The notes under the pieces were generated by a model, which searched no databases, was not told the origin of the DNA, and worked only from the letters and a program-made list of their open reading frames with translations. This document shows positions 35,726 through 49,330 of a stretch of DNA of 64,000 bases, in pieces. Position 1 is the first letter of the stretch; each line of letters begins with the position of its first letter. The position numbers were made by a program, and so were the translations under genes. The DNA is from Gavia stellata (lineage: Eukaryota > Chordata > Aves > Gaviiformes > Gaviidae), in NCBI RefSeq assembly GCF_030936135.1, contig NC_082596.1, forward strand, positions 13,678,155-13,742,154, given 5' to 3'.

Positions 35726-38700
35726 TCTCTGTTTCGCTAAATCATATTTCAGCTTAAGACAAGCCTTGTGATCTGCACATCTCTGGGAAACGTCTGAGAG
35801 CTCTATTGTGATACCTCCTCCTGCTGTTGATAAAAGTACTCAAGAAAACAACCTGCTTTTGGGTGGGAGTCTTGTCTTCTCTATCGGTTGCAAAATTGTA
35901 AAGGCATTTTCTTTGTCTCTGTTTATCACCGTGAGTTTTGACAGTCTGTGTCCTTCCTGGGCTATTATCATTTTAGAGCTTTTTTTGTATACTTGAGGAT
36001 TCATTCTTTATTGTCCTCTGGGAGGAAGTATCCTTCTCCTCACCCTCAAACTTCATGGATTGGTAGAGATCACCTACTTTTGCAGGGGTAAGCTTGATAT
36101 TCTGCAATACCCTCTCTCTGTCCAGCCAGATGTGCACAGCTGTCAAAATTCCTTTTGAGGCTTTTAACTGATTTGGAGACACATTGAGCGTCCTCTGAAT
36201 GACTCTTCTGGTTCTCATCATTTGTCTGACTGCACTTTTCCTGTTCGTCACCATAGAGGCACCAAAGAAGATCATGGACTTGGTATGTAAGGCACTGTGT
36301 GAATTTGTTGTGCTCCTTGAACTGGAAAGTCTTGGTCCATACTAAATGCACCAGATAGAACAGCGTGGCAAGCATGTGCCTTTCGATTTTGCTCCAGCTG
36401 CATGAACAGTCAGTGGAACAGCCAGGAATATGAAATCAAATGCTTCTAAAATGCTACATCTTTCATTCCTCTCACTTTGTCTTGGCAACAGCTCTTCTCT
36501 CAACATGACTCGGTCATGTGGTGTTGCCAGTGACTTAATGAGAAACTGGACCTGTTGCTTCGTTTTGTCATCTAATTGTCACATTAGGAAAACTTGAGGC
36601 TTTACTTCTCAGAATAGCGTATTGTTTGCAATACAACGTAAGATTCTTTCTGTGTTTATATATCACTGTGTACTTTATCAGGGAGGAAGACTGCTTTGCC
36701 TTGATGGTTAAGGTAGTGAGCTAGAGAGATACATACTAATTTACAGTCTGAAGCTTCTGATATGACAAGTCACCTAATGGCTTTGTAATCCTGTTCGGCA
36801 TCCATAACATGAAGATGATTCATATTCTCCCTTGTTCTGTGCTAGTCTTAGGATGATGGATCAGTTTGTACTTGCCAGAGTATGGCAGAGCACTAATTTT
36901 GGTGAAGATGTTCTTAGCATTGCTATCGCCTGTGGTAGTAAATGGCTTTTCTTGTTTTGTGTGTCCCTAGATTCTTATTTTGCCAGGGATGATATGCACA
37001 TGCCAGTGTGACTTGAAATTCAGAATTGAGTCTGTTGTCATGATTTTATTAATTTAAGTTAAATATGTAATATGTATGTATTACGCAGAAGCACTTACAT
37101 CTAAAAGGTGATGATATGCAGATTTCTAGTACTGAAAAGATGAAAAGACTTCAGCTGCTTTTATTTTTCAAGCACACTTTTTTGGTGATGAAAGGAGTTC
37201 TGTTCGCAGCAGTGGCTCACCCTTTTATCATCTGGAACATGATCTAGGAGGACTGATTACAACACTTGTGAGCAAGAGTTGCATAAAAGGAGCTGTAACT
37301 GGGATGCTGCCGAGGCCTCTGCAGAATCTTGTTCATGTCGGAGGGGAAAAAAAGTGATGATGAAACCTTAATTCTGGTGCCTGGAGGTGGTTTGGGTTTT
37401 TGTTTTGTTTTCCTGTCCCCCACCAAAGGACAAAGCCCTTGCAAAATGGCAAACAGCTCTGCAGGCCAGGTTTCTCTGGACTACTAACTAGCCATAAGTC
37501 TCCCACGATGAAGATCATGGCAACTCGAGGCAGTGTTTAAAATCAAAACCACCACAGTCTTGCACCAGAATGTTTACATTTGTTTCTTAAAGGGCTTGTG
37601 TGTATTTAGTCCCTGTACTGGCCATGGATGAAAGGACACCAGAGGGATCCCTATATTAATGGTTTCATTGACTTGTCACTGTAACTGGAGGTGTGAGGAT
37701 GCTTGCCTGCACCAAGCCTTGGGCTTGCCAAGCTGCCTGGTAAGTCCCTTCACACTACAGAGTTCAGGTCACCTTGCAGTAGCTAGTTAAGTGTAGGAAG
37801 TTTCTTTGCACTAATGTTTCCCTTTGCTTTCAAGTTAGTGTATGGGTTACCCACCGTTAACCCTAATTGACCCCTCAGCCTGTTTTAAAATCAAAACATC
37901 CTCACCTACTCCAACTGGAGAGGCTTTTTGTAGCACTTGTCTTCATTAAGACTTACTTGGCTGGCACTGCTCAGTGTTAGTGCTGTAAAAACTCTACCAG
38001 GCAATCAGGTACAAAGTTCGTTCACAGTTACAAGAGGGGAGAAGACTAAGGGGTCTTCCTGTTGCCCGTCCCTCCCTGTGCAGTGGGGCGGTGTGCTTCT
38101 TGTATCAGTCTGGAGGGGCTACTGCCCTCTTTTGCCGTCCATATAGTGCCCTTCCTGCATAGTGCTGTGCCTGTACATAGGAGAAGGTCTCAGATCAGTG
38201 CAATCAAAACTGTTTGGGTTGCCTGAGGCTTGGGCAGCAAGTGCTCGTAGCTCCAAGCTGTGGGGAGCAAATACTATGACGGAGGAATGCAACTCAAGTT
38301 ATGTTGTTGCTTCTTTATTTAATGAAAATACAGTTTATATATGGTGTTTGTGGATGTATGAGGTAGAGAAGCCTAAGGTACTAATTTTTCAAATATTTTA
38401 CATCAGTCAGGAAGGGAACTAAAGATGCTGAGAAGCTGGGTTTTAACTGGACTTGAGAATGGGAAGAAAATAATTTATCAAGGATTGTATTCATTGTCTG
38501 ATCAAAGAATGTTTTTCAAAGTGCTTTTTTCCCCAATATGGGCTCATAAAGTGGCAGTCTCTGTTCAGGCTGCAAAGAAAAGCAATGCCTGTCTCTGTCC
38601 TCATCTACTGAATCCTTAACCCCACAGCAGGTGGAGGGGCAAGATGAGACACTATTTAGTATTTGTACCCGCAACTGGACTCAGCAGATAAGCCTTTCAC

Positions 38701-41700
38701 TAGAAGGAGGCCTTGAGCACAGGTCTGTAACACTGCTTTACCTGTCTTTTTAAGCAGTTGTTCGTTAACTCTGAACTGCCTGTGCTTATTGCTGTTATGA
38801 ATTTAAGCAATTGCAGAAAGAAAATGGCAATGTGTGTGCCTTGGGCTTTGGCCTTGTTTGTATTCGGGGCTCAGGCTAAAGAGTTAACTGTAACTGACGT
38901 TAATGTTTCAGTATTTTGACTTAGGAGCTTTTACATACAGATTAATTTTCTTAAAAGCTGATTCAAAGCCTGGATACTAGAGGGTTTGGGTTTTTTAATG
39001 TATAAACGAGTAGGAAGGTTAGTCCTGTTCTCTGTCTCGCCCTTCTTCCCCAAGGTATGTAATTTAAGATAAAAATCCAATTAATGTTCAGAAAGTACAG
39101 CAAAGATTCTGGGGCACCATCAAGAAGATCGAACACCCCGAAGCTTTATGCAACCAATGGCATAAAGACTGCACTTTTATTGTTCTTTCAGCCCTTGTGT
39201 TGTGTAAATTAAGAAAACAGATTGAATCTTGCAGGGACTGATATTCTTAGAAAAAACCTGGTCAGGATCTGTGAGCAGGAGAGCAAGGATTTTGCAAGAG
39301 TTCAAACTTCTGCTGAAATTAGAAGTACTCTGGGTCATGCAGTATAGCAGTATTTACTTTTTTTTTCTACTCTACAGCTCTGTCTTAGCAATATTCAAAC
39401 CTAAGTGCAGTCTTCACTTGTTCACAGGGATGGATGTGCTCCTCTCCAGCTGTGTCAATGTCTGGTTTGGCTTTAGTAGTCCAAGGTGCACGTAGCCAGG
39501 GGCAGCAGCTCCCCAGGGAGACCAGCGTACCTAAACACACACAAAAAAATCTGTGAGAACTGAGTTAAGAGGAAGAAGAGTGTCAGGCACACTTTCTTTA
39601 TTTGACTTCCCTTAGTCGGCTGTGTTGAGCTGGTGGGGTTGCACAACCCAGAAGGGAGTAGGACAGACAAGGATGAAGATGTGGCCGAATCGTTTTGAGG
39701 AGGCCCTGGTTTGGCACCCCTTGGGTACAGCCTTTCCCCAGGAGTTTCAGGGAAGTCTCTTGGGATGTTAACTGCTGTTCCTGAAGGCTGTAGAGGGGAA
39801 GGTAGCTCCTAATCTAAAAACAAAGGGGCAAAACCTCAGTGTGTGTGCAGGGAAGGAAGATTCCTAGCTGGAGAGCAGACTTGTGTGTGCTTGCAGCATG
39901 GACTGGTTTCACTGGAATAGTATCGGAAAGAAATTCTGTGTGTGGTGGGGGCTGTTTTTGCACTGTGAGGATATTTCATTTGGATGCTTCTAATGAGGAT
40001 GACATGCTTCAGGTCTTTATTTCAGTTAGGTCAGAAGATTCGGTGGGTTTTCTGTTTGCTTTTAGAGCTCAAATCAACCCTTAAAAGCTGAAATCAGAAC
40101 CTACTACTTTGATGGGGGCAAAACACTTCTGCAGCCTTTGTTTCCAGAAGTGTTGTGGTGGTGGCTTTTCACTGCATTAAGTGGAAAAAATAAGATATTT
40201 GTGACTCTTGCCTGAGACAGGCCTTATTCCAACACGCAAGTCCTAACTTGGATCATTGTCAACAAGTTTCTATCTCTTGCTCTGTGAGCAGGGAGTACCT
40301 GGAGAGGTTTAAGAAACAGCTTCTGGGCAGAGACTTTCTGCATTCCTGGTGAAAGCTTCCTAGCATGTCTGCTGCTCTCATTGGGGTAGTTACAATCCGA
40401 TTTCTAGTTTTCCTGTATATTTTAGGTAGAGCAGTACTATTTCGTTTAAATCTTCCCTCTTTTTGATCTGAAACTGCACTCAAAGAATTAGGTCCAAATT
40501 TAATGTTTCACAATAGCACAGGAGGAAGAAGAGGAATATTCTCAGCTCTACTACATGATACCTGCACCCGCTGCCTGTGTTCTGCAGAGGCGCAGAAGAC
40601 TTAGAGGAATCATCAGATGCACCTGTAAAATGTAAATTCTCACCACTTTAGAAAGCCTGAGCAGGCTATAACAGGGACTCTTCATTCATTGCCTGCCGTG
40701 ACAGCCATCATATATTAAGAAGTGCTCTAAACCATTTTCAGAAGTTGAGTCTTGATACTTAAAATCATGTGCCCAGTAGCAATATTGGTTTTATAGCAAT
40801 TTATAATCTTTTCTTGCCTCTTCTGTTGGCTGTCATGCAGGCAGTAAATTACCAATCTCTCTCTCGCTTTTTTTTTTTCCTCCCCTGTAGGTGATAACCA
40901 GTTTAATACCTCTTCCCTTGCTTACATCCATCTCTGTTTTCCAGATACCAGCTACCTGTTCTCTCAGATGGTCTGATGAATGTAACTAGTTAAATTCAGA
41001 GTAATTGTCCTCAAATGCCATACGTGCTTTTGGAGCCTGCTGCTGCTATTTCAGAAGAAGAGATTTTGTGCTTTCAGTCTTACCCATTTTTTTTCTAGCT
41101 GTGTTAACTGAGTGTCTAATAAATTCTCCAAACCTTCTTGTTTCTCTTTCTCAGAGCCACCCCATGAAGATGTGTGTAGGCTGTTTTGGGAGCAGAGGGG
41201 AGTGTGAAGGGCCATGGCAATAGCATGTCATTGCAGACATACCACTCTTCCCAAGCAGAGGGGAAGCTCTCATTAACCAAACGGTGAGCTCTGCTTCTCG
41301 CCTGGACTGCCTGGCACTGGGAGGTCTCAGCAGGCTATGGAGTCCTTTGATGGTCAATTGCCTTGGCAAGAGATGGATTTTTGGGGTTCACAGAGCCACC
41401 TGTTAAGAAACAGCTTTTCTCATCTCTAACGATGTGTTTTCCCCTTTCTTGCACCTATCACTCTGTCCTTTTCAAATAATGAATTCTTCTGTGTAATGTA
41501 TTTTTTAAGGAATGAAGGAAAAGAAAGAGCAATTGATATAAATTGATGCCATTTAACCTTCCTGGGCAAGGTGATAGAGGTTTTTTCTCTTTCATAGCTA
41601 CTGTCAGAGGTGTACATGGTGTGGTGATATTGCACTTGAAGGTCTAGTAATCTCTAAGAAGTGTATCAGTCTAATTTCTTGAAAGCAGACAGATAATAAT

Positions 41701-43879
41701 AGGCCCTACAGCTGTATTATTTGGTTGAGTAGCTAAGTGGATAGGGGGACATTTTAGCTGGATGCAGTCCCTATGCTGAAGGATCTCAGATAGCTCTGTA
41801 GCTGCTATTAGAGCACAGCTCACTGGGACCAAATAATTACTGTATAATTTAATGCCAATACAAACAACATAAGCTAATGCGTTCACTCCGCTATCGAAAT
41901 GCTTTGTCCTCTAAATCTGCTCCTGCCAGTTCCTCAAAGTCATCCTACGGCTTTCTGTGTCCCCTTGCGCATCTTAAATGAGATCAGGAACTTCCTAGGC
42001 TGGCTCTAGTGGAGTGGCTCACTCCACAGAGCTGCTCTCTGAAGCCGAAAGCAATGCAATCCTGAGGAAATCCTGCTGAGTAAGGAGAGTTTCTGTTATG
42101 TGTAATCGAGTCGTGATAAGACCACCTAATAAAGATAAGGTTCTCAACAAGTGGCACAGGACAACGAGCAGGGAAATGGAGTATGGAAAACTCTGTGATT
42201 AATCATGACCCCAGCTGCATTGTTCAAAGAAAAAAAACATCATGAAGAGGATGCGTGGGCATGTTACTGAAGGGGAGGGAGAACAGGAGGAATCTAGGGA
42301 AAAGAATAGCAGGAAAGCAATTGTATCTCTGCGACCATGAAGGCAGCAGCCTGACCCTGGGGAAGGCTGTCATCTAAGAATAGTTTAGCTTTGGTGCCTC
42401 CATAGCTGAAAGGCCAGAGGGAATTAAAACCCACTCACGTGGGTCAGTTTGTTTTTAATGCATGGAGACGGGCTTGTTCCTGCTCACTCTCTGTGAGGGG
42501 CCAGGCAGCAGAGGAGCTCGAGAGGAGCACCCTGCCCTGGAAGAGCCCGTGGGCAGGGGCTGGAGCAGCAGGGCAGTGCAGGGCTGTGCGTCCCCCTCCA
42601 GCCAGAGCGAGGGGCAGGACAGCACAGGGCATCTCCTTCATACTTGGCGATCTTTATCTTGGCGCTGTTGCCACTGCCAGGATCACTCACGCTGGATATG
42701 TACCTTGTTGTATCACTGCGATTTTTTTGACACAAGCTAAATTAATCTGTGGGCCAAATCAGTAGGGCCAGCACTCCCAATTCACTTGCTATCTGGTCTA
42801 TAAAGCTTTAACCTTTCCCCTTTCAGAAGAGTATCTTAAAATTGCAAGCTATGCTAAAGTAGATGCTAAGAGGTAATCTTACTTATTCTTAGATGTTCCC
42901 TGCTGGGCAGGGAGCAACGGTAATTGCCCAAATTGCCCAATGGTATTGGCCAAATGAGGGCAATTCTGTGGACTTGCATTTATTTCTGGCTATGCCATTG
43001 TTAGTCAGGCTTCAGCTTTGCTATGAATTTGCCAGAAAACAGCCACTGGCTGGTACTGCAACCCCAGTAAAGAGCTGGTGAACACAACAGTGTTAGGGGA
43101 GAAGGTTGGAAGAAAGAAGTATTTTGGTGCCTTGGATCTGCAAGCCCTCTTTCTGAATAGCAGCAGCAAAAGATAGGACGTGGACATAATTTTTTTTTTT
43201 TTCCCCACCCCTGTACATCTGTCTTGCAACCTGAATGGTGATGGTTTTAAGAAGCTGGTAGTCTGGGTCATATCTGAAGCATTGATCTAGTGTTGAACAA
43301 GCGTAAGTGTCAATTAAGAAATTGCTATCTGCACATGGTAATTCAGGAAGAACATCATTGCAAAGAATTGCTGACCTTTCTTGTCTGCGAGTTTGTTTCT
43401 TGGCTTGCTTAGGTACTTGTGCTGCTCACATAGCCAAGAGTCGTGCCACTGAAGAACATTTATACAATGAGCAGGTGGACCAGGCTGCTGGAATTAAGTG
43501 GCTCAGGTGGATCTGGGCTGGGAGCACAAGGGTGAGCTATTTATAGCTCAATGGGCCCATGACACATCAGGACATTTAGGAAGGGATGCAACATACCAAT
43601 GGGCTCGTGATTGAGGGGTGGACTTGACTATTGATGCCGTTGCACAGGTTATCCATGAATGTCAAATGTGCGCCGTAATCAAACAAGCTAAATGGCTAAA
43701 GCCTTTGTGGGTATTTATGGACGTTTTACAGACATTTCACAGGGGTGGTCCATAGACTAAGGGAATGATATCTGTGTATTGCATCAAAGGGTGGGAAGGG
43801 GGGTGGTGGTTAACGAGGATGTACTGGATAGTGTGGAACCTGAGCATGACGTAAATGGTGTGGAATAAGGGGTGCAGGA
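35726..43879. other. Intergenic, DERL1 to solo LTR
   Basis: 8 kb with no recognised gene. A 100-codon open frame at 35973-36275 (-) is described under findings. The rest is unique-looking sequence with only short chance open frames. Confidence 0.6.
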
Positions 43880-44430
43880 TGTGCTGGTTTTGGCTGGGAT
43901 AGTTAATTTTCTTCATAGTAGCTAGTGTGGGGCTGTGTTTTGGATTTGTGCTGAAAACAGTGTTGATAACACAGAGTTGTTTTCGTTACTGCTGAGCAGT
44001 GCTTACACAGAGTCAAGGCCTTTTCTGCTCCTCACACCATCCCACCAGTGAGCAGGCTGGGGGTGCACAAGGAGTTTGGAGGGGACACAGCCGGGACAGC
44101 TGGCCCCAACTCACTGAAGGGATATTCCACACCATATGACAGCAATAAAACTAGGGAGAAGGTTGGCTGAGGGGCCGCTGCTCGGAGACAGGCTGGGCAT
44201 CAGTTAGTTGGTGGTGAGCAATTGTTTTCATTTGCATCGCTTGTCTTTCATTTATCTCTCTTTGTTATTTTCATTACAATTAATTATTATTTTATTTTAT
44301 TTCAATTATTAAACTGTTTTTATCTCAGCCCATGAGTTTTCTCACTGTTACCCTTCCGATTCTCTGCCCCATCCCACTGTGGGGGGAGTGAGCGGCCGGC
44401 TTAGTTGCCGGCTGGGGTTGAACCATGACA
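43880..44430 (+). mobile_element. Solo endogenous retroviral LTR (bird ERV, probably ERVL-type)
   Basis: 551 bp starting TGTGCTGGTTTTGGCTGGGA and ending ACCATGACA, so it has TG...CA ends. Inside are CTGAAAACAGTGTTGATAAC, a poly(A) signal AATAAA at 44144-44149, and the tail segment TTAAACTGTTTTTATCTCAG. I know this LTR as a common one in bird genomes. No retroviral gene flanks it on either side, so it is a solo LTR. I see no clean target duplication. The family name is from memory and should be checked. Confidence 0.82.
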
Positions 44431-47400
44431 GTACTGGTGGCTGTGGTTCAGGAGTAGCAAATTAGAATCAGTTATGCAAGGCATGGGAAGTAGGGCAGCC
44501 CTAGCTCGCATCAAGAAATGGATGGTAAAAGCCTGATAAGCTCTGAGTAGCTCTTATATTTAATATTATGCTTCTTACATTAAAAAAATATATTAATGCT
44601 GTGACAATGAATTAAGAACTTCAGTGTGCAGGATGCCGAGGAGACATTGATTTTGGCTCTACCATCAGAGAACTGGGATGAGGCTTGCTGAGTATTGCTG
44701 AAAGAGTCTGTTAACACCAGGCCAGCAGGAGCTGTTCATGTAAAAACTGTCCCATGCCTGTGTCCTGCGGTTCTTTTGCAACTGTTTAGGTAAATCAGAA
44801 GTTTTTGCCAAAAAGTCAGGGTTAGGAGGAGAGCTAGAAGTTAGGACTGGCAGGCTGAGGCTGGAGATGGCCACAAACAGGGGCTCTGGGAGAGGTGGGA
44901 ATTGCTCTTTTTCAAAAGGGGTGTCAACACTGCGGTGACAATTTTAAACCCTGTGTGATTTTGCTTGTTGAAGGTCAGTGCGGCAACATCTGCAGCTATC
45001 CTCAATTGGTGGGTGGTGCTTTTCCTGAGCGAAACCATTTCTCTCCTGCCAAGGGCCACCTGGAAGTTGTTTGTGAGCAGAGGAGGAAAGCTTCACCAAC
45101 CTGTATGACTTCAGTTCCCAAGTCACTTGTATAAAAAAAAAAATCTCCTTCTAAATGAATAAGGCTGGGGTAAGAGACTCAAGAAAACAAGTCAACCCCC
45201 TGAAAGGCCAAACACATCATCAATAAGCCCGTTCTGTGGCACGACTTACTGCTGCCAGCTGAGAACAAAGCGCTGAAGACATCCTTCAGTGCCACCACCC
45301 CGCTGCCTGCTCGCTCGGGGAGAGCCGCACTTCATCTTTGTTTAGATGCTGAAATGCCCTTGAAAGCAAAATCCCCAGAGAGGAGGTGGTTTGGAGATAA
45401 ATTTGTGTTTGGCAAAGCCCTGTCTGTGCTGTGGGCCTGTAATGTGCTGTGGTGACGGTAGCCGGCACTCTGGGACGGTGCTTAACGCTATTACACCGCA
45501 GTGCTTTGTGGCCAGCACCGATGCTCAGTCCAGTGTCCTTCCCTTGGACGGCATAAAACTGGTGCCTGCGAGTCCGAAAAGGGAGCAGTGCTGCCCAGGT
45601 TCAAGTGTAGGCCAAGTATGAAGAAAACAAAACAAAAACTCAGCGGCCTCCTGTGATTTAGACGAGCAAAACTCCCGTGCTGGAGGACAAAGCCGCGCTC
45701 TTTGGGTGAGCGCTTATCATTCTTGAAGCTGGCACAGAAGAGCAGAGCAGCCCATGCTTCAAAAAGCAAAGTAATTAATTCTCCTTGCTCCCAGCCGCAG
45801 CAGTCTCCGTTGTGCAATGCTGCACCGCAACCGGGCATGGAGAAACTTTCTTTCCAATCAAAAGAAGTATTCATTTTTTTTTGCCCTGACACAGCAGGGT
45901 TGGTCTTCCTTTTACTATTACTGAAGACAATGTCTGCCTTGCCTTTCCATGACCTTCAGCATGTGGCTTTGTGTTAGAATTTCCATCCCCCCCATTCAAA
46001 TGCTGGTATTAAAAAGAAAAACAAAAAAGATTAAAATTACTTTTGTTTAAATCCCTAATAGGGAGCCTTAGAGCATGCTGCCCTTCAGATGCAGGGATAG
46101 GGCTGGGCTTGTGTTCCTGGCTCTGGGCTCTTCACCTGGGCTCTGTTGGTATCGTGGAGAGTGGGTCAAACCCATGGACCCCCCTGACCTGGGTGCTCTC
46201 TGCCTGCTGTTTGCCCAGCTGTGGTTGAAACCTGGTAGTAGCTGAATTTGGGCTGGAGGATAGGTTTGGACCTGTGCTTTCCAGCCTGGGGTACTTCTGC
46301 TTTCCCTCTGTATAACGGGGCTAATGGTGCCAAAACCACTGGCATCCTATTTCTGTTGCAGCTGCTCCAGATGTGTCCCTCGCTCTTAGCATGCACAGTG
46401 CCTATCTCTATCGCCAAATGTGTCACAAGTAATAATGAATAACTACATAAATCGATCAAATTTAGTGCTGATTTAAATTCCTGGTTGCAGGGAGCCTCCC
46501 TGGTTTTTCAGCACCATCTCCCCTGCTCAGCATCCTCCCTTCACCTGGAGGCAGTTTTAGGGGAGAGCATTGGGGGGAACACAGCCCTTCAGGTGAGGCA
46601 GCAGCCCATGGGGCTCAACAATTGAAGCTACAGCCAACCCAAGCGGAGGTAAATGTTCAAAAGTGCCTTGGGAGAACTGGAGCAGCGTTGTAGGCAACAG
46701 ACCATCAGGGAGCAGCCACTAAGCCTGAACTTGTGTGAAACCCTGGCTACAATGGACAGACGCTGGGGAAGATCGCTTTATGAAGAGGTTTAGCAGTCAG
46801 GGGATAAGACATGATGGGGCTATTTAATGTGTGTCTTGGGAGAGCATCGCGGCAGGAGGCAAAGTCAAGTATTTCCACCTCGCCGGAGAACTGCATCATC
46901 GTTTATCAGCATTAGCTGACAGCACCAGCGCCAAGATGAGAGGGACCGCTGGGCTGAAAGGATGACAAAAAAGCAGAAACCCTCAGATTCGAACATTTAG
47001 GTACAGCTGTATGTTAAATGCCACCATGTGGCAAAATGCCTTTTGGTATCAGTGACGTTGCATGAGCAGTTTGGGGAGGCTGAACGGCTCCATTGCTCTC
47101 AAGCTGAGGAGATAAGGATGCTCTTAATACTGAGAGGGATTTAATCACACTTGCATGCTAATGTGTTATAAAGCACCCCAGGGCATGCCGTGAGTTCGTG
47201 CTTTAAAGGGAGGAGAAATTCCCCCTCTGGGGGAATAAAAGAGCAGCTGCAGCAGTGGCCAGAAATGCCAGCCGGGCTGGGGGGAGCACCTGGCATCTCC
47301 TGCGGGGGCCCCCAAAGTGGTGAGGGTTGCTGGAAATAAATAGGAGACAGACAGAAGATGTTTAGGAAGTGACTTAAAGGTGGAGGGAATTAAGGCAGGA

Positions 47401-47445
47401 AGGTGAATGCCTTGCCAGGAGAGCTGTGCCGGGGAAGAGGGATGT
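44431..47445. other. Intergenic, unique-looking
   Basis: 3 kb with no gene, RNA or clear repeat recognised. A 133-codon frame at 45491-45892 (-) has no known domain and looks like chance. Confidence 0.55.
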
Positions 47446-47569
47446 CATAGAATCATAGAATCGCAGAATGGTTTGGTTTGGAAAGGACCTCGAAGGTCAT
47501 CTATTTCCAACCCCCCTGCCATGGGCAGGGACACCTTCCACTAGACCAAGTTGCTCAAAGCCTTGTCCC
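47446..47569 (-). repeat. CR1 LINE 3'-end fragment
   Basis: Starts with the CR1 tail repeat CATAGAATCATAGAATCGCA, then GGTTTGGTTTGGAAAGGACC and CCAACCCCCCTGCCATGGGC. Reverse sense. Confidence 0.9.
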
Positions 47570-49205
47570 AGTGGTATTGTGCAGGATGCAGGTCCCTGAG
47601 GAGCCCCAGTCCTGGCCCACTCATTTCTGCCCTTGTGTCTTTGCCTCTTGGAAAGGGAAAGGCGTTGGGTGAAAGAATAAGAAATGCCAACGAAATGGCA
47701 ATGATTTGATACAAACATAAAATGAAGATTCCTTGCTGGAAGTCAAGACAAGGCCAAGCTGAACTCAGCTCTTGCCTTTAGCACATTTATTCGGCAGTGT
47801 TGTGAACAACTACATACGTGTCTCAGATTCTCTGTCCGTAAACTTAGATTAATGGTATTATTCCTTTAACTATCTCATAGATGTGTTGCAAAAACAATAA
47901 TTTTTTTAGATTAAGATTGCTGCATGCTAAATTTTACATAGTATATTGTACTGGGATGATGTAGACTTTTAAGAAAGAAAAAAAAGAGCAAGGAGAGGAT
48001 GCGTTTGTGTATTGAAGAAGCTTCACAGATGTCCCACTTACTGTGCTCAAGCCAAGTTGCTGGCTGTGTGGTTTTCACAGTACACTTAAATTATGAGTAT
48101 TGTAATATAATTAGAACTACCATTTTGGAGCATCAGGTCTGATGGAAATAACAAAACAATGGAAGAAAACCCCTGCTTTTGATTACTGCGCTCAAGATGT
48201 GTGCTGTGTGATTCGGTCTGACAATTACCTGGTCACTCAGCTCGTATCTCCACACTCGCTAGAGCTTGCAGTCATCTGATTGGGATATGGTTCAACTGTG
48301 TAACACCCTAGAAGCCCTGTCTCGGTTTTTATGCTGCTTTTTCTTTCCTTCGTTGCATATCTCACATTCTCTTTCTTTCTTTCCCTTTCCTGCTGTACTA
48401 TGAGTATTTTCAGAATTTTGCTCAAGAGCCACAGGCCCCATTCATAACAGCTTTCCATTAGTTACTGCACAAATGAATACAGAAGTCCTCCCTTTCGCTG
48501 ATCTAAATGCTCTCAGGTCTCTCTTTTTCTTCAGATGATTGAAAAAGTTCCTTCCCATCACTGGTGTGCTCTTTCCTTGCTATCAGGATGCCAAATGGAC
48601 TTCCTACAATGTTGCCTTATGTGCCTTCAAAATCAATTCTTTCTCTCCCTTCTGTAAGCTAAGATTCAGGATGTGTCTTTTTGCTGCCTAACAAATCTGA
48701 GGGCTACAAGAAGATGATAGGGAAAATTTCAGTGATTAGCTTTCTGCTAATGGCAAATACAATGCATAAATATTACTTAGCTTGGTTGCTGTTTTACATG
48801 TGTATTTCTCCAGATTTTAAGTTATCACCACGTAATTATCATTATAGTCATAATCACTCAGATTTCTTGCATAACCAAGCTCTTCCCCCCAGCCTGTGAT
48901 GGTCCACGTGGTCCTGGGACACCCCTTCTTCTGAGGGTGAGCCCTGCAGCTGCTGAGCTTCACCCTGTAGACGCAGACTCCCTGCACCACTTGCTGGCTG
49001 ATGTTCAAGGCAATGCATTGAATGAAATTCCCAAAGGTCAACACCGGAGATTTGAGATTAGAAATGGTGCCACTGCAGTGATGTGGTTGAAAAGTGAAGA
49101 CCTTTTTTTTTCCTTAAAAAAAAAAAAAAGGATTTGTGAAAAATGAGTAATTTTTTAGGCTGCAGAGAGATTCATATCTGCTGAAGTTTCTGTCCGGAAA
49201 CTTCC

Positions 49206-49330
49206 CAAGGTCAGGTTGGCTGGGGTTTTGAGCAACCTGATCGAGTGAAAGATGTCCCTGCCCGTGGCAGTGGGGCTGGATGAGATGATTTTTGAAGGTT
49301 CCTTCTGACCCAAACCGTTATGTGATATTC
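49206..49330 (+). repeat. CR1 LINE 3'-end fragment
   Basis: AAGGTCAGGTTGGCTGGGGT, GTCCCTGCCCGTGGCAGTGG and GGTTCCTTCTGACCCAAACC are CR1 tail blocks in forward sense. Confidence 0.85.

Noticed and set aside
45491-45892. A 133-codon - strand frame
   Set aside because: No domain, no splice context and no similarity that I recognise; it overlaps other chance frames.
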